From contig CAZXGS010000006.1 of NCBI GenBank assembly GCA_964640525.1, forward strand, positions 1 to 64,000: DNA of 64,000 nucleotides, in the 5' to 3' direction. Within the stretch, counting starts at the first letter, position 1; every line of letters begins with the position of its first letter. Of this stretch, positions 35,474-44,154 are shown piece by piece. The notes beneath the pieces are model-generated. The model worked only from the letters and a program-made list of their open reading frames with translations, had not been told where the DNA came from and made no database searches. Both the position numbers and the translations under genes were made by a program. The stretch is from SZAS-103 sp964640525. GTDB taxonomy: Bacteria; Pseudomonadota; Gammaproteobacteria; Xanthomonadales; Xanthomonadaceae.

Positions 35474-36282
35474 CCGCCCACCTTCTCCAACACATCCAGC
35501 ACGCTCAACCGCGCGCGCAGTTCGCGGTTGGGCTTGAGCTTGCGCGCCGGCGGCAGGACCACGGTGACGTCCATCGGTATCTCGCGCGCGACCAGCTCGC
35601 GCAGGGCGATGCGTTCGATCAACGGGCGCTCGATCGGCAAGGTGGCGCCCCGATAAAGCGTGATGGCATGGTCGAGCGGGTAATCGCGCGCCAGCAGGTC
35701 CACCAGCACCTGGCGGTAGCTCGCTCCGGTGGTGAAACGGGCCAGCGACTGGTCGCCGGCCACTCCGACCTGCCACAGGATCAGCCACGCGCTGGGGTCG
35801 ATCCGACGCTCGTAGAGCATCAACTGGCTGGCCTCGTAATGCTGGCAGCCGAACCGGCCGGGGTCGATGCCCAGATCGGCGTACAGGCAGTCCTCGGCCG
35901 AGATGCCCGGCTCCATTCGCGCCTCGTAGCCTTCTTCGCGGGCGATCGCGATCGCCCTGTGCGAGGGCCAGACGAACACCCCCGGGTGGCCATAGAAGGC
36001 GCCGACGACTTTCTTGCCGGCGCGCACCTCGGTGAGCATCGCCTCGACCATCTCGCGGTAGGTCTGCATCCGCGACTTGCCCTCGCGGTAGTGCGGCTGC
36101 AGGCTGCGCACGTCGGCGTTCATGCCGGCGATCCATTGCTCGACGATGCCATCGGAGGCGCCGACGAACACCACCTCGGCCTGCTCGATGTAGCTGCGCG
36201 CCAGCGGGCTCAGGTGCGAGCCCAGGGTCATGCCGATGCCGACGCAGGTCAGGCTGCCGCTGCGGGTGGCTGGGGTTTCCAA
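35470..36282 (-). CDS. Borosin-type peptide backbone alpha-N-methyltransferase (tetrapyrrole-methylase fold)
   Basis: A 270-residue SAM-dependent enzyme. It reads like the N-terminal domain of OphMA (omphalotin): GSLTCVGIGM at 9-18, then YREGKSRMQTY with Tyr65, Arg71 and Tyr75, then FYGHPGVFVWPSH with Tyr97, then EPGISAEDCLYADLGIDP. Those four residues correspond one position off to OphMA Tyr66, Arg72, Tyr76 and Tyr98, which are catalytic or active-site residues there. It lacks the C-terminal clasp and core of fused borosins, so its substrate must be separate, as in SonM/SonA. A TTG start at 36282 with GAAGGA upstream is chosen. No cobalamin or siroheme genes adjoin. Confidence 0.85.
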   Translation of the reverse strand: METPATRSGSLTCVGIGMTLGSHLSPLARSYIEQAEVVFVGASDGIVEQWIAGMNADVRSLQPHYREGKSRMQTYREMVEAMLTEVRAGKKVVGAFYGHPGVFVWPSHRAIAIAREEGYEARMEPGISAEDCLYADLGIDPGRFGCQHYEASQLMLYERRIDPSAWLILWQVGVAGDQSLARFTTGASYRQVLVDLLARDYPLDHAITLYRGATLPIERPLIERIALRELVAREIPMDVTVVLPPARKLKPNRELRARLSVLDVLEKVGG

Positions 36283-36345
36283 GCGAATCCTTCGATGGTG
36301 GTGGGCGCGCTGGAGTGTAGCTGCCGGCGGCGATGCGCGGCGCGC

Positions 36346-38214
36346 TCAGGAGGCGGCGGCGCGGCGGTCGGGATGGCCTTCGCGGGGATCGCCGGTGGTC
36401 TCGGCTGCGCCCTGCGCATGCACGACCACCCGATTGCGACCGGTCCGCTTGGCCTGGTAGAGCGCATCGTCGGCCTGCGCCAGCAGCGGCGCCAGTTCGT
36501 AGCCGGCCCAGCGCGTAGCGCCGATCCCGAAACTGGCGCTGAGCGGAAATGCCGGGCCATCTTCGGCGCGCTGCAGCTCCACGATCTCCCGACGCATCGC
36601 CTCGGCCATTCCGGTGGCGCGCTCGGGCGGGCAGTCGGGCAGCAGGATGGCGAACTCCTCGCCGCCGAGGCGACCGAACACGTCCACCGAGCGCAGGTGT
36701 TTCCGGCACGCCGCTACCGCCTCCTTGAGCGCGGCATCGCCGGCGGCGTGGCCGTGGTCGTCGTTGATCTGCTTGAAGTGGTCGAGGTCGATGGCGATCA
36801 CGCTGGCCTCACGCATCGACTTGGCGCAGTAGGCCAGCTCGGCCTGCGCGGACTCGATGAAGAACGGGCGGTTGTGGATCCCGGTCAGGCCGTCGCGCTG
36901 GGCGAGCTGCTGGAACTTGCGCTGCGCGCGGCGGGTGCGCCAGGCGTAGAGCGCGATCGAAGCGGCCAGCACCAGCGCCAGCACGACGCCGAGTTGGACC
37001 AGGGCGAGGTTCTTGCGGGCGACGTCCTGCTGCAGGCGCAGCACCTGGTTTTGCTGGTCCAACGACTGGATCTGCGCCTTGCGAGCGGCCATCTGCAGGT
37101 GCGCGACCTGGTAGGCGATCGCGCGCGCGCCGATGTCGTCGAGGTAGCCTTTGTCGGCGGCGGCGAACGCTTCCAGGCTGGCCAGCGCGGCATGGTCGTC
37201 GCCCTGGCGTTTGGCGATCTGGTAGAGCACCTGCCAGCCGTCCGCCGAGGCCTTCGAATAGGTCTGCTGGTTCGCCAGTGTGATCGCGCTGCGCGCAAAG
37301 CGGCTGGCTTGCGCGAGATCGTCGGTATGCAGGAACGCGCGTGCCAGGGTTGCGCGGACCTCGGAGGCCAATGCCGACGAACCGCTCGCCAGCACCTCCG
37401 CGTCGTGCGGCTGCAGCAGCGCCAGCGCCGCGGCGGCGCGGCCATGATCGACCTGCCAACTTGCCACCGCCTCGCGCGCGATGTTGGCGAAGACCTGGTT
37501 GCCGTCGCGCTGGCAAGCGGCCAGCCCTGCGCCGATCTGCGGCGCGTCGTCGCGCAGGCTGCCGCGCTGTTGCTGGATGCCGATCCAGTCGGTCAGCGAA
37601 ATGCAGCGCGCATGGTCGCTGCCGTCGTAGGCGAGCGCCTTGGCGACGTACTGCAGCGCCAGTTCGTATTGCCCGGCCTGGCCGTACAGCGCGCTGGCCG
37701 AGGACAGGGCGAGATAGTGCGCGCGGTGATCGGTGATCCTGGGCAGGTCCGCGAGCAACAGGTTGAGATTGGCGTAGGCGGCCTCGTAGTGGGCGCTGTT
37801 GACCTGGTCGTCGATCAGGCTGACCCGCGCGCGGGCGCGCAGGTTGGGGTCGGTGGCGTGCGCCAGCAAGTGGTCGAACGCCGCCTGCGCCTGCGGGTAC
37901 TGGCCGCGAAAACCCAGTTGCCAGGCGTGCAGGTAGGCCAGCCAGTCGCGTTGGAGCGGGGTCAGCTGCGCGGCCTGGGCATCGAGGCGGCCGACCAAGG
38001 TCAGGAACGTGGCGTTGTCGTTGAGCTTGATCCGGTCGGCTTGGCGCAGCCGTTGGTCGGGCGTGGCCGGCACCGGCGTCGCCAGGGCGCTGGCGGCGGC
38101 GCAGGCCAGCAGCAGCCACTGCAGCCAGCGACCGGCCGCGCGCAGCCAACCGGCGCGAGAGGCAACGCGCGCGGGCATGCGCCGCCGCGAGAGAGCGTCG
38201 CCGGTCGTGGCCAT
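36346..38214 (-). CDS. Diguanylate cyclase with periplasmic TPR-like sensor (paralogue 4)
   Basis: A 622-residue paralogue heading the leftward gene set. The N-terminus is longer than in the others, with a second possible ATG at MPARVASRAG; the hydrophobic signal is WLLLACAAASALATPVPA. The sensor opens LRQADRIKLNDNATF; a transmembrane helix lies near 405-425; GGEEF is at 517-521 with I-site RSVD. Its stop is 63 bp before the methyltransferase start. Unlike the other three it has no peptide gene upstream, only the divergent etfB promoter region. Confidence 0.88.
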   Translation of the reverse strand: MATTGDALSRRRMPARVASRAGWLRAAGRWLQWLLLACAAASALATPVPATPDQRLRQADRIKLNDNATFLTLVGRLDAQAAQLTPLQRDWLAYLHAWQLGFRGQYPQAQAAFDHLLAHATDPNLRARARVSLIDDQVNSAHYEAAYANLNLLLADLPRITDHRAHYLALSSASALYGQAGQYELALQYVAKALAYDGSDHARCISLTDWIGIQQQRGSLRDDAPQIGAGLAACQRDGNQVFANIAREAVASWQVDHGRAAAALALLQPHDAEVLASGSSALASEVRATLARAFLHTDDLAQASRFARSAITLANQQTYSKASADGWQVLYQIAKRQGDDHAALASLEAFAAADKGYLDDIGARAIAYQVAHLQMAARKAQIQSLDQQNQVLRLQQDVARKNLALVQLGVVLALVLAASIALYAWRTRRAQRKFQQLAQRDGLTGIHNRPFFIESAQAELAYCAKSMREASVIAIDLDHFKQINDDHGHAAGDAALKEAVAACRKHLRSVDVFGRLGGEEFAILLPDCPPERATGMAEAMRREIVELQRAEDGPAFPLSASFGIGATRWAGYELAPLLAQADDALYQAKRTGRNRVVVHAQGAAETTGDPREGHPDRRAAAS

Positions 38215-38266
38215 GCCCGGATTGTGGCATGCCCCGCGCAGCGTGCGTCGGCCGGCGGCGAACGGG

Positions 38267-38272
38267 TAGAAT
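38267..38272 (+). promoter_or_regulatory. Possible -10 box of etfB
   Basis: TAGAAT lies about 92 bp upstream of the etfB ATG in the divergent gap with cyclase 4. No convincing -35 box precedes it, so the call is weak. Confidence 0.35.
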
Positions 38273-38363
38273 GGCGGTCTTGCGGCCCTCGCGGCCGTGC
38301 CCGTCCTCGCCCGCCGACGGCTGTCCGCCGTACACGGGCGATCGCCCCAGGAATACCGCCTCC

Positions 38364-39110
38364 ATGAAGATTCTCGTCGCCTACAAGCGCGTGGTGGACT
38401 TCAACGTCCGCATCCAGGTCAAGCCCGACGGTTCGGGCGTGGTCACCGACGGCGTCAAGCTCTCGCCCAACCCGTTCGACGAGATCGCGCTGGAAGAAGC
38501 GCTGCGGTTGCGCGAGAAAGGCGTGGCCACGGAAGTCATCGTCGCCACGATCGCGCCGGCCGATGCCCAGGCGCACCTGCGCAACGGTCTGGCGATGGGC
38601 GCCAATCGCGCCATCCACGTGGTCGCGGCTGGGCCGGTGTCGCCGTTGGCCGCCGCCCGCACCCTGCTCAAGCTGATCGAACGTGAACAGCCGGGGCTGG
38701 TCATCCTCGGCAAGCAGGCGATCGACGACGATGCCAACCAGACCGGGCAGATGCTCGCCACCCTGTGGGGTCGCCCGCAGGCAACCTTCGCCAGCAAGCT
38801 CACGGTGGACGGCGGCAAGGCGAGCGTGGTGCGCGAGGTCGATGCCGGGCTGGAGACGCTGGAAGTCGACCTGCCCGCAGTGGTCACCACCGACCTGCGC
38901 CTGAACGAGCCGCGCTTCATCAAGCTGCCCGACATCATGAAGGCCAAGTCCAAGCCGCTGGAGACGATCGCGTTCGAATCGCTCGGGGTGGATGCCGGGC
39001 CGTCGCTGGAGGCGTTGCATTTCGCGCCGCCGGCCAAGCGCCAGCGCGGGGTGATGGTCAAATCGGTGCCGGAATTGATCGACGCGTTGAAGCAAAAAGG
39101 TCTGCTTTGA
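38364..39110 (+). CDS. etfB: Electron transfer flavoprotein subunit beta
   Basis: A 248-residue subunit that binds AMP and, with EtfA, carries electrons from acyl-CoA dehydrogenases to ETF-quinone oxidoreductase. It opens MKILVAYKRVVDFNVRIQVK, with the conserved SPNPFDEIALEEALRL, NGLAMGANRAIHV and the beta-subunit signature LGKQAIDDDANQTGQMLA. etfA follows after a 105-bp palindromic insertion. In Xanthomonas the etf genes mark one border of the lps locus, as they do here. Confidence 0.95.
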   Translation: MKILVAYKRVVDFNVRIQVKPDGSGVVTDGVKLSPNPFDEIALEEALRLREKGVATEVIVATIAPADAQAHLRNGLAMGANRAIHVVAAGPVSPLAAARTLLKLIEREQPGLVILGKQAIDDDANQTGQMLATLWGRPQATFASKLTVDGGKASVVREVDAGLETLEVDLPAVVTTDLRLNEPRFIKLPDIMKAKSKPLETIAFESLGVDAGPSLEALHFAPPAKRQRGVMVKSVPELIDALKQKGLL

Positions 39111-39114
39111 GCTC

Positions 39115-39196
39115 GTCGTCCCCGCGAAGGCGGGGGCCCAGCGACTTTTTTCCGTTTTAGCGAAAGACACTGGGTCCCCGCCTTCGCGGGGACGAC
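39115..39196. repeat. Palindromic element between etfB and etfA
   Basis: Two 29-bp arms (39115-39143 and 39168-39196) share GTCGTCCCCGCGAAGGCGGGG and differ at two positions, flanking a 24-bp AT-richer loop. It would fold into a very stable hairpin in the etfBA mRNA. It is of the bacterial REP-like type seen in many proteobacteria; a related half copy lies near 41884. Confidence 0.85.
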
Positions 39197-39215
39197 AGCC
39201 AAGAGAGAAATCCGC

Positions 39216-40154
39216 ATGTCCAAGGTTCTCATCGTTGCCGAACACCTCGGCGACCAGCTCAATCCCTCCACCGCCAAGTGCGTGAGCGCGGCCAAGGCGC
39301 TGAACGCCGAATCCATCGACGTCCTCGTGCTCGCCGCCGATCCGGCGGGCGTGGCCACGCAAGCGACGACGATCGCCGGGGTGAATCGCGTGCTGGCGGT
39401 CGCCAACCCCGCCAACGCGCACGCCATTGCGCAGGTGCTGGCACCGCAGGTGGCCAAGCTCGCCGCTGGTTACACGCATGTGTTCGGTCCCTCGACCACC
39501 TTCGGCAAGGACCTGATGCCCTGCGTGGCCGCGCTGCTGGGCGTGTCGCAAGTCAGCGACGTGATGACGGTCGAGGACGCGCACACGTTCAAGCGGCCGA
39601 TCTATGCCGGCAATGCGATCGTCACCGTCAAGGCGCCGGGCGATGTTCCGGTGGTCGCCACCATCCGCACCGCCTCGTGGCCGGCCGCGGCCGGTGGCGG
39701 CAACGCGGCGGTCGAATCGGTGGCGGTGGATGCGGCGCTGCCGAACCACACCCGCTTCGTCGAACTCAAGGCCGGCAAGTCCGACCGTCCCGACCTGCAG
39801 AGCGCGGCGCGTGTCGTGTCCGGCGGCCGCGCCTTCGGCTCGGCGGACAACTTCTCGATCCTCTACGCGCTCGCCGACAAGCTCGGTGCGGGCGTCGGTG
39901 CCTCGCGCGCCGCGGTGGACGCAGGTTACGTGCCCAACGACATGCAGGTCGGCCAGACCGGCAAGATCATTGCCCCCGAGTTGTACGTGGCGATCGGCAT
40001 TTCCGGCGCGATCCAGCACCTGACCGGGATCAAGGACGCCGGCACCATCGTGGCGATCAACAAGGACGCCGACGCACCGATCTTCGAGGTCGCCGACATC
40101 GGGCTGGTGGGCGACCTGTTCACGCTGGTGCCGGAGCTGACCGCGGCGTTGTAA
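39216..40154 (+). CDS. etfA: Electron transfer flavoprotein subunit alpha
   Basis: A 312-residue FAD-binding subunit. It opens MSKVLIVAEHLGDQLNPST; the C-terminal FAD domain has VVSGGRAFGSADNFSILYAL, APELYVAIGISGAIQHLTG and AINKDADAPIFEVADIGLVG, the alpha-subunit signature. It forms a heterodimer with EtfB encoded just upstream and probably shares its transcript despite the intervening hairpin. Confidence 0.95.
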   Translation: MSKVLIVAEHLGDQLNPSTAKCVSAAKALNAESIDVLVLAADPAGVATQATTIAGVNRVLAVANPANAHAIAQVLAPQVAKLAAGYTHVFGPSTTFGKDLMPCVAALLGVSQVSDVMTVEDAHTFKRPIYAGNAIVTVKAPGDVPVVATIRTASWPAAAGGGNAAVESVAVDAALPNHTRFVELKAGKSDRPDLQSAARVVSGGRAFGSADNFSILYALADKLGAGVGASRAAVDAGYVPNDMQVGQTGKIIAPELYVAIGISGAIQHLTGIKDAGTIVAINKDADAPIFEVADIGLVGDLFTLVPELTAAL

Positions 40155-40185
40155 GCACCGGCAGCAGGGCGGAGGCGGCTGCGGT

Positions 40186-40300
40186 CCCTTCTCCCTCCGG
40201 GGGAGGGTGCCCGAAGGGCGGATGAGGGAAAGGCGCAGGTCACGCCTTTGCGCGGGCACCTATCCTGACCACTTGCGTACTCCTTCCCTCATCCGGCGCT
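40186..40300. repeat. REP-like palindromic element behind etfA
   Basis: The 213-bp gap between etfA and scoB (convergent) holds a CCCTTCTCCCTCCGGGGGAG hairpin followed by GCCCGAAGGGCGGATGAGGG, and the inverted TTCCCTCATCCG at 40284-40295. This is the same family as the larger repeat at 52245. It probably separates the convergent units. Confidence 0.65.
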
Positions 40301-40367
40301 GTAAGCAATCTGCGCGCTCTCGAGGCATGCGCCCCTCGACGCGGGAAAAGGAAGGGCGGACCGGGCG

Positions 40368-41000
40368 TCAAGCCGCTGTGAACTCGCACCCGGTCTTCGC
40401 GTGCAGTTCGGCCTCGGTCACGTCGGGTGCCATCTCGACCAGCTTCAGCCCGCCCGGCGTCACGTCGAACACGCCCAGGTCGGTGATGATGCGGTTGACC
40501 ACGCCCACCCCTGTCAACGGCAGGGTGCATTCCTTCAGGATCTTGTGCTCGCCGTTCTTGGCGGTGTGCTCCATCAGGATCACGATGCGCTTGACGCCGG
40601 CGACCAGATCCATCGCGCCGCCCATGCCCTTGACCATCTTGCCGGGCACCATCCAGTTGGCCAGATCGCCGCGGTCGGTCACCTGCATCGCGCCGAGCAC
40701 GGCCAGGTCGATGTGACCGCCGCGGATCATCGCGAAGCTGTCGTGGCTGCCGAAATAGCTGGCGCCCACGCGCGCGGTCACGGTCTGTTTGCCGGCGTTG
40801 ATCAGGTCCGGGTCGAGTTCGGCTTCGGTCGGGAACGGGCCGATCCCGAGCAGGCCGTTCTCCGATTGCAGCCACACATCCATCCCGTCGGGGATGTAGT
40901 TTGCCACCATCGTCGGCAGGCCGATGCCGAGGTTGACGTAGGCGCCATCGGTGAGTTCGAGCGCGGCGCGTTGCGCCATCTGGTCGCGGGTCCAGGGCAT
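40368..41000 (-). CDS. scoB: 3-oxoacid CoA-transferase subunit B
   Basis: A 210-residue subunit of succinyl-CoA:3-ketoacid CoA transferase, which activates acetoacetate. It opens MPWTRDQMAQRAALELTDGA; the catalytic Glu lies in QSENGLLGIGPFP, and GAMQVTDRGDLANWMVPGK and the C-terminal PDVTEAELHAKTG follow. It is 17 bp downstream of scoA. The acetoacetate it uses could come from the tyrosine pathway encoded at 22-24 kb. Confidence 0.93.
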   Translation of the reverse strand: MPWTRDQMAQRAALELTDGAYVNLGIGLPTMVANYIPDGMDVWLQSENGLLGIGPFPTEAELDPDLINAGKQTVTARVGASYFGSHDSFAMIRGGHIDLAVLGAMQVTDRGDLANWMVPGKMVKGMGGAMDLVAGVKRIVILMEHTAKNGEHKILKECTLPLTGVGVVNRIITDLGVFDVTPGGLKLVEMAPDVTEAELHAKTGCEFTAA

Positions 41001-41017
41001 GCTGAGGTTCCTTCTGG

Positions 41018-41755
41018 TCAGGCCGGGGCGAGGGTGCGCTGCTCGATGCGCTTTTCCGGGTGGGCATTGACGACGATGCGATCGACGTAGATGCCCGGCA
41101 GGTGGACGTGGTCGGGATCGAGCGCGCCCAGCGCCACCAGTTCCTCCACTTCCACCACGCACACCTTGCCGGCCATCGCCACCGCTGGGTTGAAGTTGCG
41201 CGCGGTCTTGCGGAACAGCAGGTTGCCCGATGGATCGGCCTGCCACGCCTTGATCAGCGACACGTCCGGGCGCAGCGCGGTTTCCATCACGTAGTGGTGG
41301 CCGTCGAACTCGCGGGTCTCCTTGCCCTGTGCAACCACGGTGCCGTAGCCGGTGCGGGTGTAGAAGGCGGGGATGCCGGCGCCACCGGCGCGCAGGCGCT
41401 CGGCGAGGGTGCCTTGCGGGTTGAACTCGAGCTCGAGTTCGCCGTTGAGGAACTGGCGCTCGAATTCCTTGTTCTCGCCGACGTAGGACGAAATCATCTT
41501 GCGGATCTGCCGCGTGCCGAGCAGTTGCCCGAGGCCGAAGCCGTCCACGCCGGCGTTGTTGGAGATCACGGTCAGGCCGTGGACGTTGGAATCGCGCAGT
41601 GCGGCGATCAACGCTTCGGGGATGCCGCACAGGCCGAAACCGCCGACAGCCAGGGTCTGGCCATCGGCGACCAGACCGCTGAGCGCGGTGTCGGCATCGG
41701 GAAACAATTTGCGGCTGGCGCCGCGCGGGGAAGCATGCATTTCGGACATCGGCAT
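41018..41755 (-). CDS. scoA: 3-oxoacid CoA-transferase subunit A
   Basis: A 245-residue subunit with the glycine-rich CoA motif VGGFGLCGIPEALIAAL, then TVISNNAGVDGFGLGQLL and GIPAFYTRTGYGTVVAQGKE, diagnostic of SCOT-type alpha subunits. The ATG at 41755 follows a GGGAG site; a second ATG at 41749 is possible. The 184-bp gap to the epimerase gene holds only a half copy of the palindrome seen between etfB and etfA (41884-41901). Confidence 0.93.
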   Translation of the reverse strand: MPMSEMHASPRGASRKLFPDADTALSGLVADGQTLAVGGFGLCGIPEALIAALRDSNVHGLTVISNNAGVDGFGLGQLLGTRQIRKMISSYVGENKEFERQFLNGELELEFNPQGTLAERLRAGGAGIPAFYTRTGYGTVVAQGKETREFDGHHYVMETALRPDVSLIKAWQADPSGNLLFRKTARNFNPAVAMAGKVCVVEVEELVALGALDPDHVHLPGIYVDRIVVNAHPEKRIEQRTLAPA

Positions 41756-41939
41756 CGGGCTCCCGGTGGGGAGACAAACATACCATGCACGGCAAGGGAG
41801 GCCGAGCGCGCCGGCGCATTCGGATGGGAACCTCGCGTCATGTGGCGATGTCGATCGCGCCGGAATCATGCAAAGGCGCTGGGCCCCTGCCTGCGCAGGG
41901 GCGACGAGCCGGTGTTGCGATGGGGGTTGGTGTCCGGAC

Positions 41940-43013
41940 TCAGGCCGCCACCGCATCCAGGCGCGCATCCACCCATGCGCACAGGCGCTCCAGTCCCGCG
42001 TCGAGGTCGACCGTTGGCTGCCAGCCCAGCACGTCGGCGGCACGCTGGATTCGCGCGCAGGCGTGGCGCACGTCGCCGTGGCGGAACATGCCGTTGATGG
42101 TCGGCGCCGGCGCACCGTAGCGACGCGCGATCCATTGCGCCAGTTGCAGGATCGTGGTCGCTACGCCAGCGCCGATGTCGATCACGCCGTCGAACGCCGC
42201 CTCCGGTGCGGCTGCCGCCAGCAGTGCGCGGGCGACGTCGTCGATCGCCACGAAGTCGCGCACGATCGCCCCGTCCTCGTACACCGGGATGCTCTTTCCC
42301 TCACGCGCCAGCCGGCAGAACAGCGGCACGATCCCGGTATACGGATTGGAAAGCGACTGCCCGGGGCCGTACACGTTCTGCAGCCGCAACACGCAGGCCT
42401 GCACGCCCAGCGCCCGCGACCATGCCGCCAGCAGGTGTTCCTGGGCGAGCTTGGTGGCGCCATACACGCTGGTCGGATGCGCGTGCGTGTGCGCGGCCTC
42501 GTGCGGCAGCGGCTGCAGGCCGGGAAAGTCCCACTGCGCAGCTTCCAGCATGGCGCGGTCGCGCTGGCCCGGGTCGAGGATCGCGCCATCGCGCGTGCGC
42601 TGCCACGCACCCTCGCCGTACACCGCGCGGCTGGAAGACAGCACGATCCGCTTCGGCAGCCTCGACAGGTGCGCCAGCGCGTCGAGCATGCGCGCCGTGC
42701 CCAGCACGTTGGCGTCGGCATGGCGCGAGGCTTCGGTCAACGACTGCCCGGTGCCGGTCTCGGCTGCCAGATGAATCACGACCTCTGGCGCGAACCCGTC
42801 CAGTGCCCGCTCCCAGTCGTGCGCCGAACACACGTCGGCCAGCACGAATTCCACCTGCGGATCCAGCACCACCGGACGCTGCCGGTTGGCGTGGACCTGC
42901 GGGTGCAGGTTGTCCATCACCCGCACGCGATCGAAGCGCTGCGCCAGCGCGGGGGCAATCGCGCAGCCGATGAAACCGGCGCCGCCGGTGACCAGACAGG
43001 TACGTTGGGTCAT
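41940..43013 (-). CDS. NAD-dependent epimerase/dehydratase (extended SDR)
   Basis: A 357-residue nucleotide-sugar SDR. The Rossmann motif is TGGAGFIGCAIA at 8-19, and VIHLAAETGTG and the active-site Ser followed by YGATK (Tyr-x-x-x-Lys) are visible. It resembles UDP-glucose 4-epimerase/dTDP-glucose dehydratase relatives. The precise sugar cannot be read from sequence. It lies at the scoA end of the lps locus and should make a nucleotide sugar for the O-chain. The start at 43013 fits the Rossmann fold; an in-frame ATG at 43034 is less likely. Confidence 0.85.
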   Translation of the reverse strand: MTQRTCLVTGGAGFIGCAIAPALAQRFDRVRVMDNLHPQVHANRQRPVVLDPQVEFVLADVCSAHDWERALDGFAPEVVIHLAAETGTGQSLTEASRHADANVLGTARMLDALAHLSRLPKRIVLSSSRAVYGEGAWQRTRDGAILDPGQRDRAMLEAAQWDFPGLQPLPHEAAHTHAHPTSVYGATKLAQEHLLAAWSRALGVQACVLRLQNVYGPGQSLSNPYTGIVPLFCRLAREGKSIPVYEDGAIVRDFVAIDDVARALLAAAAPEAAFDGVIDIGAGVATTILQLAQWIARRYGAPAPTINGMFRHGDVRHACARIQRAADVLGWQPTVDLDAGLERLCAWVDARLDAVAA

Positions 43014-43053
43014 GGGATCTGGCTCGTCGTGCAATGAAAAGGAGGGTCGGGAT

Positions 43054-44154
43054 TCAGGCCGCCGATTCCGGCGTGGCCGCTTTTCCGGCGCTGAACAGGC
43101 GATGCGCGAAGCGCACCGTGGGTGCCTCGATCAGCCGGTAACTGACGAATCCCCACGCCACCGCGATCGCGAACCAGATCGCAAGAATCAACCGGTGCGG
43201 CAGCAGGTCGTAGCCGCCGATCCTGGCCGTGGCCCAGGCCAGTGCGGCGAACACCAGTTGGTGCCAGATGTAGAGCGAGTAGGAGGCATCGCCCACCCGC
43301 AACAGCCAGGCCGGCATCCGCTTGCCGGCGGTGCCCTCGATTGCCACCAGCCCGTACACGATCAGCGCCGAGGGCAGGCCCAGCACCGCGAAGCGCCACA
43401 GGTGATCCCAGTTGCCGTAGTACGCGTTGACGACGCAACCGATCGCGAACCCGATCAGCCCCAGCACCAGCACCGCCACGCCGTGGCGCCGCTCGCCGCG
43501 ATGGACGAGGAAGGCCACCACGCAGCCGGCGGCGAACTCCAGCACCAGCGGATCGGCGAACGGCCAGGCCTTGAGCGCCGGAAACCAGACCTGCGCCAGC
43601 ACCACCAGCACGATTTCGATCTCGATCCAGATCGCCAGCGCCTTGAAGAAGTTGCGTGGCGCCAGCACGATCAGGTTGGTGAGCATGACGTAGAAAAACA
43701 TCTCGTAACACAGCGTCCACGCCGCCAGCACCTTGTCGTTGTTGGTGGTCATCAGGAACAACAGTTGCAGGCCGCTGGCGTGGGGCAACCACTTCGGCGC
43801 CAGATCGAGCACCGCGCTGGCCGGCACCGCGATCACCAACACGCACCAGTACAGCGGATAGATGCGCAGGAAGCGGCGTACGCCGAACGCCAGCGCGTCG
43901 TCGGCGGCCGCCGCACGGATCGCGGCGATGGTGACGATGAAGCCGGAGATGGCGAAGAAGATGTCCACCCCGGCCGGGCCGAACCACCAGTACTTGTACT
44001 TGAACCACTCCGCGCCCATGTCGGCGCGGGCCGAGAACAGGTGGATCAGCATCACCATCAGCGCGGCGATGCCGCGCAGGCCCTGGATGTTGCCGAAGGT
44101 GACCTTGCCCGACGAACGGGCCACGGGTGCGGTGCTGGCCGAGACCGGGGTCAT
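43054..44154 (-). CDS. Acyltransferase family 3 membrane protein (O-antigen acetylase type)
   Basis: A 366-residue protein with about ten hydrophobic segments. It opens with NIQGLRGIAALMVMLIHLF, which contains the conserved RGIAA and the catalytic His; FFAISGFIVTIAAIRAAAAD and RRFLRIYPLYW follow. Such enzymes (OafA/Oac type) add acetyl groups to surface sugars. Its ATG overlaps the stop of the sulfotransferase-RgpF gene by 4 bp, placing it in the lps operon. Confidence 0.88.
   Translation of the reverse strand: MTPVSASTAPVARSSGKVTFGNIQGLRGIAALMVMLIHLFSARADMGAEWFKYKYWWFGPAGVDIFFAISGFIVTIAAIRAAAADDALAFGVRRFLRIYPLYWCVLVIAVPASAVLDLAPKWLPHASGLQLLFLMTTNNDKVLAAWTLCYEMFFYVMLTNLIVLAPRNFFKALAIWIEIEIVLVVLAQVWFPALKAWPFADPLVLEFAAGCVVAFLVHRGERRHGVAVLVLGLIGFAIGCVVNAYYGNWDHLWRFAVLGLPSALIVYGLVAIEGTAGKRMPAWLLRVGDASYSLYIWHQLVFAALAWATARIGGYDLLPHRLILAIWFAIAVAWGFVSYRLIEAPTVRFAHRLFSAGKAATPESAA

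Noticed and set aside
35470..36282. Assignment as a cobalamin or siroheme (precorrin) methyltransferase
   Set aside because: The fold is the same, but the YREGKSR...TY and GHPGVFVWPSH wording and key tyrosines follow borosin enzymes, no tetrapyrrole genes adjoin, and candidate precursor peptides do.
35407..38367. Very long open frame (986 codons) on the + strand opposite cyclase 4 and the methyltransferase
   Set aside because: It is antisense to well-recognised genes and arises from the high GC at third codon positions; the translation is Arg/Gly/Ala-rich with no domains. The same applies to long frames at 44127-47234 (+), 9001-11889 (-) and 30434-32488 (+).
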